The position numbers and the translations under genes are program-made. From Tritrichomonas musculus (Eukaryota > Parabasalia > Tritrichomonadida > Tritrichomonadidae), in NCBI GenBank assembly GCA_039105265.1, contig JAPFFF010000549.1, forward strand, positions 1 through 20,130: DNA of 20,130 nucleotides, in the 5' to 3' direction. Below the pieces are notes generated by a model that had not been told where the DNA came from, made no database searches, and saw only the letters and a program-made list of their open reading frames with translations. Below, one piece after another: positions 12,481 through 20,130 of the stretch. Numbering within the stretch: the stretch's first letter is position 1; each line of letters begins with the position of its first letter.

Positions 12481-12780
12481 CTGATGATTCAACTGCAGTT
12501 GTCGTTGCATCTGATGATTCAACTGCAGTTCTTGTTGCATCTTAATATTAAACGGCAGTTCTCGTTGCATTTGATGATTCAACTGCAGTTCTCGTTGAAT
12601 CTGATGATTCAACTGCAGTTCTCGTTGAATCTGATGATTCAACTGCAGTTGTCGTTGCATCTGATGATTCAACTGCAGTTCTTGTTGCATCTTAATATTA
12701 AACGGCAGTTCTCGTTGCATTTGATGATTCAACTGCAGTTCTCGTTGAATCTGATGATTCAACTGCAGTTCTCGTTGAAT
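12481..12780. repeat. 150-bp five-unit block duplicated in tandem
   Basis: The five-unit order gtcgttgcat ending, cttgttgcat ending, cttaatatta/aacggcag unit, ttgatgattc unit, gaat unit occurs twice in direct succession (12,481-12,630 and 12,631-12,780). The same doublet recurs at 16,441-16,590 and 16,591-16,740, while a single copy lies at 14,461-14,610. It is the smallest clear multi-unit amplification in zone B. Confidence 0.85.
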
Positions 12781-14610
12781 CTGATGATTCAACTGCAGTT
12801 CTCGTTGCATCTGATGATTCAACTGCAGTTCTCGTTGAATCTGATGATTCAACTGCAGTTCTCGTTGCATCTGATGATTCAACTGCAGTTCTCGTTGCAT
12901 CTGATGATTCAACTGCAGTTGTCGTTGCATCTGATGATTCAACTGCAGTTCTTGTTTCATCTTATTATTAAACTGCAGTTCTCGTTGAATCTTATTATTA
13001 AACTGCAGTTCTCGTTGAATCTGATGATTCAACTGCAGTTCTCGTTGAATCTGATGATTCAACTGCAGTTCTCGTTGCATCTGATGATTCAACTGCAGTT
13101 CTCGTTGCATCTGATGATTCAACTGCAGTTGTCGTTGAATCTGATGATTCAACTGCAGTTGTCGTTGAATCTGATGATTCAACTGCAGTTCTCGTTGCAT
13201 CTGATGATTCAACTGCAGTTCTTGTTGCATCTTAATATTAAACGGCAGTTCTTGTTGCATCTGATGGTTCAACTGCAGTTCTCGTTGCATCTGATGATTC
13301 AACTGCAGTTCTCGTTGCATCTGATGATTCAACTGCAGTTCTCGTTGCATCTGATGATTCAACTGCAGTTCTCGTTGCATCTGATGATTCAACTGCAGTT
13401 CTCGTTGCATCTGATGATTCAACTGCAGTTCTCGTTGCATCTGATGATTCAACTGCAGTTCTCGTTGAATCTGATGATTCAACTGCAGTTCTCGTTGCAT
13501 CTGATGATTCAACTGCAGTTCTCGTTGCATCTGATGATTCAACTGCAGTTGTCGTTGCATCTGATGATTCAACTGCAGTTCTCGTTGAATCTGATGATTC
13601 AACTGCAGTTCTCGTTGCATCTGATGATTCAACTGCAGTTCTCGTTGCATCTGATGATTCAACTGCAGTTGTCGTTGCATCTGATGATTCAACTGCAGTT
13701 CTCGTTGAATCTGATGGTTCAACTGCAGTTCTCGTTGAATCTGATGATTCAACTGCAGTTCTTATTTCATCTGATGATTCAACTGCAGTTCTCGTTGCAT
13801 CTGATGATTCAACTGCAGTTCTCGTTGAATCTGATGATTCAACTGCAGTTGTCGTTGCATCTGATGATTCAACTGCAGTTCTCGTTGCATCTGATGATTC
13901 AACTGCAGTTCTCGTTGCATCTGATGATTCAACTGCAGTTCTCGTTGCATCTGATGATTCAACTGCAGTTCTCGTTGCATCTGATGATTCAACTGCAGTT
14001 CTCGTTGAATCTGATGATTCAACTGCAGTTCTCGTTGCATCTGATGATTCAACTGCAGTTCTCGTTGCATCTGATGATTCAACTGCAGTTCTCGTTGCAT
14101 CTGATGATTCAACTGCAGTTCTCGTTGAATCTGATGATTCAACTGCAGTTGTCGTTGCATCTGATGATTCAACTGCAGTTCTTGTTGCATCTTAATATTA
14201 AACGGCAGTTCTCGTTGCATCTGATGATTCAACTGCAGTTCTCGTTGCATCTGATGATTCAACTGCAGTTCTCGTTGCATCTGATGATTCAACTGCAGTT
14301 CTCGTTGCATCTGATGATTCAACTGCAGTTCTCGTTGAATCTGATGATTCAACTGCAGTTCTCGTTGCATCTGATGATTCAACTGCAGTTCTCGTTGCAT
14401 CTGATGATTCAACTGCAGTTCTCGTTGCATCTGATGATTCAACTGCAGTTCTCGTTGAATCTGATGATTCAACTGCAGTTGTCGTTGCATCTGATGATTC
14501 AACTGCAGTTCTTGTTGCATCTTAATATTAAACGGCAGTTCTCGTTGCATTTGATGATTCAACTGCAGTTCTCGTTGAATCTGATGATTCAACTGCAGTT
14601 CTCGTTGAAT
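12781..14610. repeat. Zone B higher-order repeat copy 1 (1,830 bp, partner 14761-16590)
   Basis: Sixty-one consecutive units match 14,761-16,590 at an offset of 1,980 bp. I see three single-base differences: gtcgtt against ctcgtt (units at 12,901 and 14,881), gaat against gcat (units at 13,711 and 15,691), and ctgcag against ctacag (the latter at 16,483-16,488). This is about 99.8% identity. Copy 1 ends where a cttatttcat unit (14,611) replaces the gtcgttgcat unit found after copy 2. Confidence 0.87.
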
Positions 14611-14760
14611 CTGATGATTCAACTGCAGTTCTTATTTCATCTGATGATTCAACTGCAGTTCTCGTTGAATCTGATGATTCAACTGCAGTTCTCGTTGCAT
14701 CTGATGGTTCAACTGCAGTTCTCGTTGAATCTGATGATTCAACTGCAGTTCTTATTTCAT

Positions 14761-16590
14761 CTGATGATTCAACTGCAGTTCTCGTTGCATCTGATGATTC
14801 AACTGCAGTTCTCGTTGAATCTGATGATTCAACTGCAGTTCTCGTTGCATCTGATGATTCAACTGCAGTTCTCGTTGCATCTGATGATTCAACTGCAGTT
14901 CTCGTTGCATCTGATGATTCAACTGCAGTTCTTGTTTCATCTTATTATTAAACTGCAGTTCTCGTTGAATCTTATTATTAAACTGCAGTTCTCGTTGAAT
15001 CTGATGATTCAACTGCAGTTCTCGTTGAATCTGATGATTCAACTGCAGTTCTCGTTGCATCTGATGATTCAACTGCAGTTCTCGTTGCATCTGATGATTC
15101 AACTGCAGTTGTCGTTGAATCTGATGATTCAACTGCAGTTGTCGTTGAATCTGATGATTCAACTGCAGTTCTCGTTGCATCTGATGATTCAACTGCAGTT
15201 CTTGTTGCATCTTAATATTAAACGGCAGTTCTTGTTGCATCTGATGGTTCAACTGCAGTTCTCGTTGCATCTGATGATTCAACTGCAGTTCTCGTTGCAT
15301 CTGATGATTCAACTGCAGTTCTCGTTGCATCTGATGATTCAACTGCAGTTCTCGTTGCATCTGATGATTCAACTGCAGTTCTCGTTGCATCTGATGATTC
15401 AACTGCAGTTCTCGTTGCATCTGATGATTCAACTGCAGTTCTCGTTGAATCTGATGATTCAACTGCAGTTCTCGTTGCATCTGATGATTCAACTGCAGTT
15501 CTCGTTGCATCTGATGATTCAACTGCAGTTGTCGTTGCATCTGATGATTCAACTGCAGTTCTCGTTGAATCTGATGATTCAACTGCAGTTCTCGTTGCAT
15601 CTGATGATTCAACTGCAGTTCTCGTTGCATCTGATGATTCAACTGCAGTTGTCGTTGCATCTGATGATTCAACTGCAGTTCTCGTTGAATCTGATGGTTC
15701 AACTGCAGTTCTCGTTGCATCTGATGATTCAACTGCAGTTCTTATTTCATCTGATGATTCAACTGCAGTTCTCGTTGCATCTGATGATTCAACTGCAGTT
15801 CTCGTTGAATCTGATGATTCAACTGCAGTTGTCGTTGCATCTGATGATTCAACTGCAGTTCTCGTTGCATCTGATGATTCAACTGCAGTTCTCGTTGCAT
15901 CTGATGATTCAACTGCAGTTCTCGTTGCATCTGATGATTCAACTGCAGTTCTCGTTGCATCTGATGATTCAACTGCAGTTCTCGTTGAATCTGATGATTC
16001 AACTGCAGTTCTCGTTGCATCTGATGATTCAACTGCAGTTCTCGTTGCATCTGATGATTCAACTGCAGTTCTCGTTGCATCTGATGATTCAACTGCAGTT
16101 CTCGTTGAATCTGATGATTCAACTGCAGTTGTCGTTGCATCTGATGATTCAACTGCAGTTCTTGTTGCATCTTAATATTAAACGGCAGTTCTCGTTGCAT
16201 CTGATGATTCAACTGCAGTTCTCGTTGCATCTGATGATTCAACTGCAGTTCTCGTTGCATCTGATGATTCAACTGCAGTTCTCGTTGCATCTGATGATTC
16301 AACTGCAGTTCTCGTTGAATCTGATGATTCAACTGCAGTTCTCGTTGCATCTGATGATTCAACTGCAGTTCTCGTTGCATCTGATGATTCAACTGCAGTT
16401 CTCGTTGCATCTGATGATTCAACTGCAGTTCTCGTTGAATCTGATGATTCAACTGCAGTTGTCGTTGCATCTGATGATTCAACTACAGTTCTTGTTGCAT
16501 CTTAATATTAAACGGCAGTTCTCGTTGCATTTGATGATTCAACTGCAGTTCTCGTTGAATCTGATGATTCAACTGCAGTTCTCGTTGAAT
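14761..16590. repeat. Zone B higher-order repeat copy 2 (1,830 bp, partner 12781-14610)
   Basis: This is the second 61-unit copy. It carries the private ctacag change at 16,483-16,488, which is a TAG on the minus strand in the long open frame. It is followed by an extra 150-bp five-unit block (16,591-16,740) that also occurs ahead of copy 1 (12,631-12,780), so the copy boundaries have shifted during amplification. Confidence 0.86.
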
Positions 16591-17160
16591 CTGATGATTC
16601 AACTGCAGTTGTCGTTGCATCTGATGATTCAACTGCAGTTCTTGTTGCATCTTAATATTAAACGGCAGTTCTCGTTGCATTTGATGATTCAACTGCAGTT
16701 CTCGTTGAATCTGATGATTCAACTGCAGTTCTCGTTGAATCTGATGATTCAACTGCAGTTGTCGTTGCATCTGATGATTCAACTGCAGTTCTCGTTGAAT
16801 CTGATGATTCAACTGCAGTTCTCGTTGCATCTGATGATTCAACTGCAGTTCTCGTTGCATCTGATGATTCAACTGCAGTTGTCGTTGCATCTGATGATTC
16901 AACTGCAGTTCTTGTTTCATCTTATTATTAAACTGCAGTTCTCGTTGAATCTTATTATTAAACTGCAGTTCTCGTTGCATCTGATGATTCAACTGCAGTT
17001 CTCGTTGAATCTGATGATTCAACTGCAGTTCTCGTTGCATCTGATGATTCAACTGCAGTTCTCGTTGCATCTGATGATTCAACTGCAGTTCTCGTTGCAT
17101 CTGATGATTCAACTGCAGTTGTCGTTGCATCTGATGGTTCAACTGCAGTTCTCGTTGAAT

Positions 17161-17820
17161 CTGATGATTCAACTGCAGTTCTCGTTGCATCTGATGATTC
17201 AACTGCAGTTCTTGTTGCATCTTAATATTAAACGGCAGTTCTTGTTGCATCTGATGGTTCAACTGCAGTTCTCGTTGCATCTGATGATTCAACTGCAGTT
17301 CTCGTTGCATCTGATGATTCAACTGCAGTTCTCGTTGCATCTGATGATTCAACTGCAGTTCTCGTTGCATCTGATGATTCAACTGCAGTTCTCGTTGCAT
17401 CTGATGATTCAACTGCAGTTCTCGTTGCATCTGATGATTCAACTGCAGTTCTCGTTGAATCTGATGATTCAACTGCAGTTCTCGTTGCATCTGATGATTC
17501 AACTGCAGTTCTCGTTGCATCTGATGATTCAACTGCAGTTGTCGTTGCATCTGATGATTCAACTGCAGTTCTCGTTGAATCTGATGATTCAACTGCAGTT
17601 CTCGTTGCATCTGATGATTCAACTGCAGTTCTCGTTGCATCTGATGATTCAACTGCAGTTGTCGTTGCATCTGATGATTCAACTGCAGTTCTCGTTGAAT
17701 CTGATGGTTCAACTGCAGTTCTCGTTGAATCTGATGATTCAACTGCAGTTCTTATTTCATCTGATGATTCAACTGCAGTTCTCGTTGCATCTGATGATTC
17801 AACTGCAGTTCTCGTTGAAT
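17161..17820. repeat. Partial third copy of the zone B higher-order repeat (660 bp)
   Basis: Twenty-two units match 13,171-13,830 exactly at an offset of 3,990 bp. The match to copy 2 (15,151-15,810) is one base less good, at the gaat/gcat difference of the ctgatggttc unit. To the left, 16,741-17,160 still resembles copy 1 but carries one extra unit and several changes, so the repeat length here is 2,010 bp rather than 1,980 bp. To the right the similarity is lost after 17,820. Confidence 0.82.
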
Positions 17821-18540
17821 CTGATGATTCAACTGCAGTTCTCGTTGCATCTGATGATTCAACTGCAGTTCTCGTTGCATCTGATGATTCAACTGCAGTT
17901 GTCGTTGCATCTGATGATTCAACTGCAGTTCTTGTTTCATCTTATTATTAAACTTCAGTTCTCGTTGAATCTGATGATTCAACTGCAGTTCTCGTTGCAT
18001 CTGATGATTCAACTGCAGTTCTCGTTGCATCTGATGATTCAACTGCAGTTCTCGTTGCATCTGATGATTCAACTGCAGTTCTCGTTGAATCTGATGATTC
18101 AACTGCAGTTGTCGTTGCATCTGATGATTCAACTGCAGTTCTCGTTGAATCTGATGATTCAACTGCAGTTCTTGTTTCATCTTATTATTAAACTGCAGTT
18201 CTCGTTGAATCTTATGATTAAACTGCAGTTCTTTTTGAATCTTATTATTAAACTACAGTTCTCGTTGCATCTGATGATTCAACTGCAGTTCTCGTTGCAT
18301 CTGATGATTCAACTGCAGTTCTCGTTGCATCTGATGATTCAACTGCAGTTCTCGTTGCATCTGATGATTCAACTGCAGTTCTCGTTGAATCTGATGATTC
18401 AACTGCAGTTGTCGTTGCATCTGATGATTCAACTGTAGTTCTCGTTGAATCTGATGATTCAACTGCAGTTCTCGTTGAATCTGATGATTCAACTGCAGTT
18501 CTCGTTGCATCTGATGATTCAACTGCAGTTGTCGTTGAAT

Positions 18541-18570
18541 CTGATGATTCAACTGCAGTTGTAGTTTAAT
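18541..18570. repeat. Hybrid junction unit between the strict array and the diverged array
   Basis: Blocks 1 and 2 of this unit are the zone A/B form (ctgatgattc, aactgcagtt), while block 3 is the zone C form (gtagtttaat). It is the last unit in the strict 30-bp register; the next unit is a 31-mer. The change of subfamily therefore falls inside this one monomer, about 20 bases in. This fits a recombination or conversion breakpoint, or a surviving intermediate form. Confidence 0.85.
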
Positions 18571-20130
18571 CTGATGGTTCAAATTGCAGTTGTAGTTTAA
18601 TCTGATGGTTCAATTGCAGTTGCAGCTGAATCTGATGGTTCAATTGCAGTTGTAGTTTAATCTGATGGTTCAATTGCAGTTGTAGTTTAATCTAATGGTT
18701 CAATTGAAGTTGTAGCTGAATCTGATGGTTCAATTGCAGTTGTAGTTTAATCTAATGGTTCAATTTCAGTTGTAGCTTAATCTAATGGTTCAAATTGCAG
18801 TTGCAGCTGAATCTAATGGTTCAATTGAAGTTGTAGTTTAATCTGATGGTTCAAATTGCAGTTGTAGTTTAATCTAATGGTTCAAATTGCAGTTGCAGCT
18901 GAATCTGATGGTTCAATTGCAGTTGTAGTTTAATCTGATGGTTCAATTGCAGTTGTAGTTTAATCTGATGGTTCAATTGCAGTTGTAGTTTAATCTGATG
19001 GTTCAATTGCAGTTGTAGTTTAATCTAATGGTTCAATTTCAGTTGTAGCTTAATCTAATGGTTCAAATTGCAGTTGCAGCTGAATCTAATGGTTCAATTG
19101 AAGTTGTAGTTTAATCTGATGGTTCAATTGCAGTTGCAGCTGAATCTGATGGTTCAAATTGCAGTTGTAGCTGAATCTAATGGTTCAACTGCAGTTGTAG
19201 TTTAATCTGATGATTCAACTGCAGTTGTAGTTTAATCTGATGGTTCAATTGCAGTTGTAGTTTAATCTGATGGTTCAATTGCAGTTGTAGTTTAATCTAA
19301 TGGTTCAAATTGCAGTTGTAGCTGAATCTGATGGTTCAAATTGCAGTTGTAGTTTAATCTGATGGTTCAATTGCAGTTGTAGTTTAATCTGATGGTTCAA
19401 ATTGCAGTTGTAGCTGAATCTGATGGTTCAAATTGCAGTTGTAGTTTAATCTGATGGTTCAATTGCAGTTGCAGCTGAATCTGATGGTTCAAATTGCAGT
19501 TTTAGCTGAATCTAATGGTTCAACTGCAGTTGTAGTTTAATCTGATGATTCAACTGCAGTTGTAGTTTAATCTGATGGTTCAAATTGCAGTTGTAGTTTA
19601 ATCTAATGGTTCAACTGCAGTTGTAGTTTAATCTGATGATTCAAATTGCAGTTGTAGTTTAATCTGATGGTTCAAATTGCAGTTGCAGCTGAATCTGATG
19701 GTTCAAATTGCAGTTGTAGTTTAATCTGATGGTTCAATTGCAGTTGTAGTTTAATCTGATGGTTCAATTGCAGTTGTAGTTTAATCTGATGGTTCAAATT
19801 GCAGTTGTAGCTTAATCTGATGGTTCAAATTGCAGTTGTAGTTTAATCTGATGGTTCAATTGCAGTTGTAGTTTAATCTGATGGTTCAATTGCAGTTGTA
19901 GTTTAATCTGATAGTTCAATTGCAGTTGTAGTTTAATCTGATGGTTCAATTGCAGTTGTAGTTTAATCTAATGGTTCAATTTCAGTTGTAGCTTAATCTA
20001 ATGGTTCAAATTGCAGTTGCAGCTGAATCTAATGGTTCAATTGAAGTTGTAGTTTAATCTGATGGTTCAAATTGCAGTTGCAGCTGAATCTAATGGTTCA
20101 ATTGCAGTTGTAGTTTAATCTGATGGTTCA
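18571..20130. repeat. Zone C: diverged, AT-richer, mixed 30/31-bp array
   Basis: This zone has 51 full units plus an 11-base partial unit at the window edge. The arithmetic closes: 51 x 30 plus 19 extra bases plus 11 equals 1,560. The common form is block 1 ctgatggttc (or ctaatggttc), then caattgcag or its one-base-longer form caaattgcag, then ttgtagtttaat or ttgcagctgaat. It differs from the main unit at about 6 of 30 positions, has about 33% GC in its common form, and I see no CG dinucleotide in it. Nineteen units are 31 bp because of an extra A. A run including caatttcagttgtagcttaat recurs at about 18,761, 19,034 and 19,977, so it has its own longer-range structure. Confidence 0.93.

Larger units (their letters stand above)
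1..13761 (-). other. Uninterrupted minus-strand open frame, 4,587 codons, coding status doubtful
   Basis: Read on the minus strand in the frame of the codon grid that starts at base 1, no stop occurs from 13,761 to the left edge. The bounding upstream stop is a TAA at 13,762-13,764 made by a cttatttcat unit, and the first ATG is at 13,678-13,680, giving 4,560 codons to the edge. The product would be a 10-residue repeat, MQRELQLNHQ, with M/I, E/Q, R/Q, Q/K and H/N variation. It has no signal peptide, unique domain or end. An open frame follows automatically from a 30-bp period lacking a stop. Most unit variants are amino-acid changing here (only ctgcag to ctgtag and ctgatgattc to ctgatggttc are silent), so selection on protein is not evident. 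I do not call it a gene. Confidence 0.3.
11725..18438 (+). other. Longest plus-strand open frame, 2,237 codons, probably not a gene
   Basis: The plus-strand frame reads LMIQLQFSLH per unit, an alternating hydrophobic/polar pattern. It stays open here only because zone B lacks the ctgtag (TAG) variant; the frame is bounded by TAG at 11,716-11,718 and at 18,436-18,438. The start assigned is TTG inside a repeat unit, with nothing to mark initiation. Over part of this span the opposite strand is open too. The simplest reading is a by-product of the repeat period. Confidence 0.15.
11971..18540. repeat. Zone B: cttaatatta/cttatttcat subfamily of the 30-bp array
   Basis: The register is the same as in zone A but the variant set differs. 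Ten units start cttaatatta with aacggcagtt (at 12,541, 12,691, 13,231, 14,191, 14,521, 15,211, 16,171, 16,501, 16,651 and 17,221). Five units end cttatttcat (13,741, 14,611, 14,731, 15,721 and 17,731). No ctgtag unit occurs until 18,431. Units ending gcat clearly outnumber those ending gaat. Larger repeats of about 1,980-2,010 bp run through this zone. Near its right end (18,181-18,450) it regains zone A features: one cttatgatta unit and one ctgtag unit. Confidence 0.85.
1..18570. repeat. Strict 30-bp register sub-array (619 units, no indels)
   Basis: Each unit begins at a position equal to 1 modulo 30, from base 1 through the unit at 18,541. Block 1 is ctgatgattc, with variants ctgatggttc, ctgattattc, cttattatta, cttatgatta, cttaatatta and ttgatgattc. 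Block 2 is aactgcagtt, with variants aactgtagtt, aacggcagtt, aacttcagtt and aactacagtt. Block 3 is ctcgttgcat or ctcgttgaat, with variants gtcgttg-, cttgttg-, cttgtttcat, cttatttcat and single examples of cttgttgtat and ctttttgaat. A PstI-type ctgcag site lies in nearly every unit and is lost only in the block 2 variants. Substitutions are common but I see no length change. Confidence 0.96.
1..20130. repeat. Tandem satellite array, about 30-bp monomer, spanning the whole window
   Basis: Every base belongs to a head-to-tail tandem repeat in a single orientation; no inverted segment or unique spacer interrupts it. About 670 units are present: 619 of exactly 30 bp up to 18,570, then 51 full units of 30 or 31 bp plus 11 bases. 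The commonest unit has about 40-43% GC and is T-rich on the plus strand (11 T to 6 A in the cat-ending form). The array runs off both ends, so its full length is unknown. Long homogeneous arrays of this type are characteristic of eukaryotic heterochromatin, so eukaryotic nuclear origin is inferred. I do not recognise the monomer and see no nearby gene to indicate chromosome position or species. A repetitive exon cannot be fully excluded. Confidence 0.98.

Noticed and set aside
1-13761. Leucine-rich-repeat or antifreeze-type protein encoded by the repeat
   Set aside because: The decapeptide period does not fit the 20-29-residue leucine-rich repeat, and no cysteine caps, Thr-rich faces, signal peptide or terminal domains are visible.
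1-18570. CRISPR array (regular 30-bp periodicity)
   Set aside because: There are no unique spacers between repeats; units abut directly and differ only by a few recurrent substitutions. No cas-like gene is present.
13762-18582. Minus-strand open frames of 109 to 419 codons in zone B
   Set aside because: They are bounded by TAA in cttatttcat units and by TAG in two ctacag units, with TTG or ATG starts within the repeat. The repeated stop-bearing units argue against a continuous protein in this zone.
1-20130. Second open frames on each strand (plus DDSTAVLVAS, minus ATRTAVESSD per unit)
   Set aside because: Both are stop-free in the consensus but lack any ATG, GTG or TTG start within the common unit. 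The plus one is closed by TAA in each cttattatta, cttatgatta and cttaatatta unit, and in zone C by TAA in the tttaat units.
1-20130. Telomeric repeat, rRNA or tRNA genes, transposon or virus-like sequence
   Set aside because: No short G-rich telomere motif, no stretch of unique sequence long enough for an RNA gene, and no terminal repeats, polyprotein or transposase similarity. Every base is accounted for by the monomer.
1-20130. Assembly artefact as the explanation of the near-identical long copies
   Set aside because: This cannot be excluded from sequence alone. However, the copies differ at specific bases and have different right-hand continuations (for example after 7,200 and 10,770), which simple assembly doubling would not produce. 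It is kept as a caveat rather than a conclusion.

Overview
The whole 20,130-base window is one tandem repeat array (satellite or large minisatellite DNA). I find no gene, RNA gene, transposon, virus-like element or unique sequence in it. The unit is about 30 bp: block 1 (positions 1-10) is usually ctgatgattc, block 2 (11-20) is the perfect palindrome aactgcagtt, and block 3 (21-30) is ctcgttg followed by cat or aat. A long homogeneous array with nested higher-order duplications is typical of eukaryotic nuclear heterochromatin, such as centromeric, pericentromeric, subtelomeric or interstitial satellite. I do not recognise the repeat and cannot name a taxon. A very long repetitive exon is a possible but unsupported alternative.

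Layout. Bases 1-18,570 hold 619 consecutive units, all exactly 30 bp, with no insertion or deletion by eye despite many base substitutions. This part divides into zone A (1 to about 11,970), marked by units carrying ctgtag in place of ctgcag (54 by my count), ctgatggttc units and cttatgatta units, and zone B (about 11,971-18,540), marked by ten cttaatatta/aacggcag units and five cttatttcat units, with no ctgtag unit until 18,431. One hybrid unit (18,541-18,570) joins zone B to zone C (18,571-20,130), a diverged, AT-richer, CpG-free relative of 51 full units plus 11 bases. In zone C, 32 units are 30 bp and 19 are 31 bp. Both ends of the window lie inside the array, so neither true edge is seen.

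History. Zones A and B carry near-identical duplications on top of the 30-bp period. These include a 2,550-bp pair offset by 3,570 bp (2 mismatches), a 960-bp pair offset by 990 bp (no mismatch), and an 1,830-bp pair offset by 1,980 bp (3 mismatches) with a partial third copy that shares 660 identical bases. A chimeric unit at 7,201 looks like the scar of a 300-bp (10-unit) loss between non-allelic units. This is the mark of recent unequal exchange or conversion.

Reading frames. Because 30 is a multiple of three and the consensus has no stop in four of six frames, long open frames are expected by arithmetic. The largest is on the minus strand: 4,587 codons from 13,761 off the left edge, reading as a 10-residue Gln/Leu-rich repeat (MQRELQLNHQ). 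Most unit variants change amino acids in every frame, so I see no codon-level sign of selection and call no coding sequence. All comparisons were made by eye from unit-by-unit coding of the sequence.
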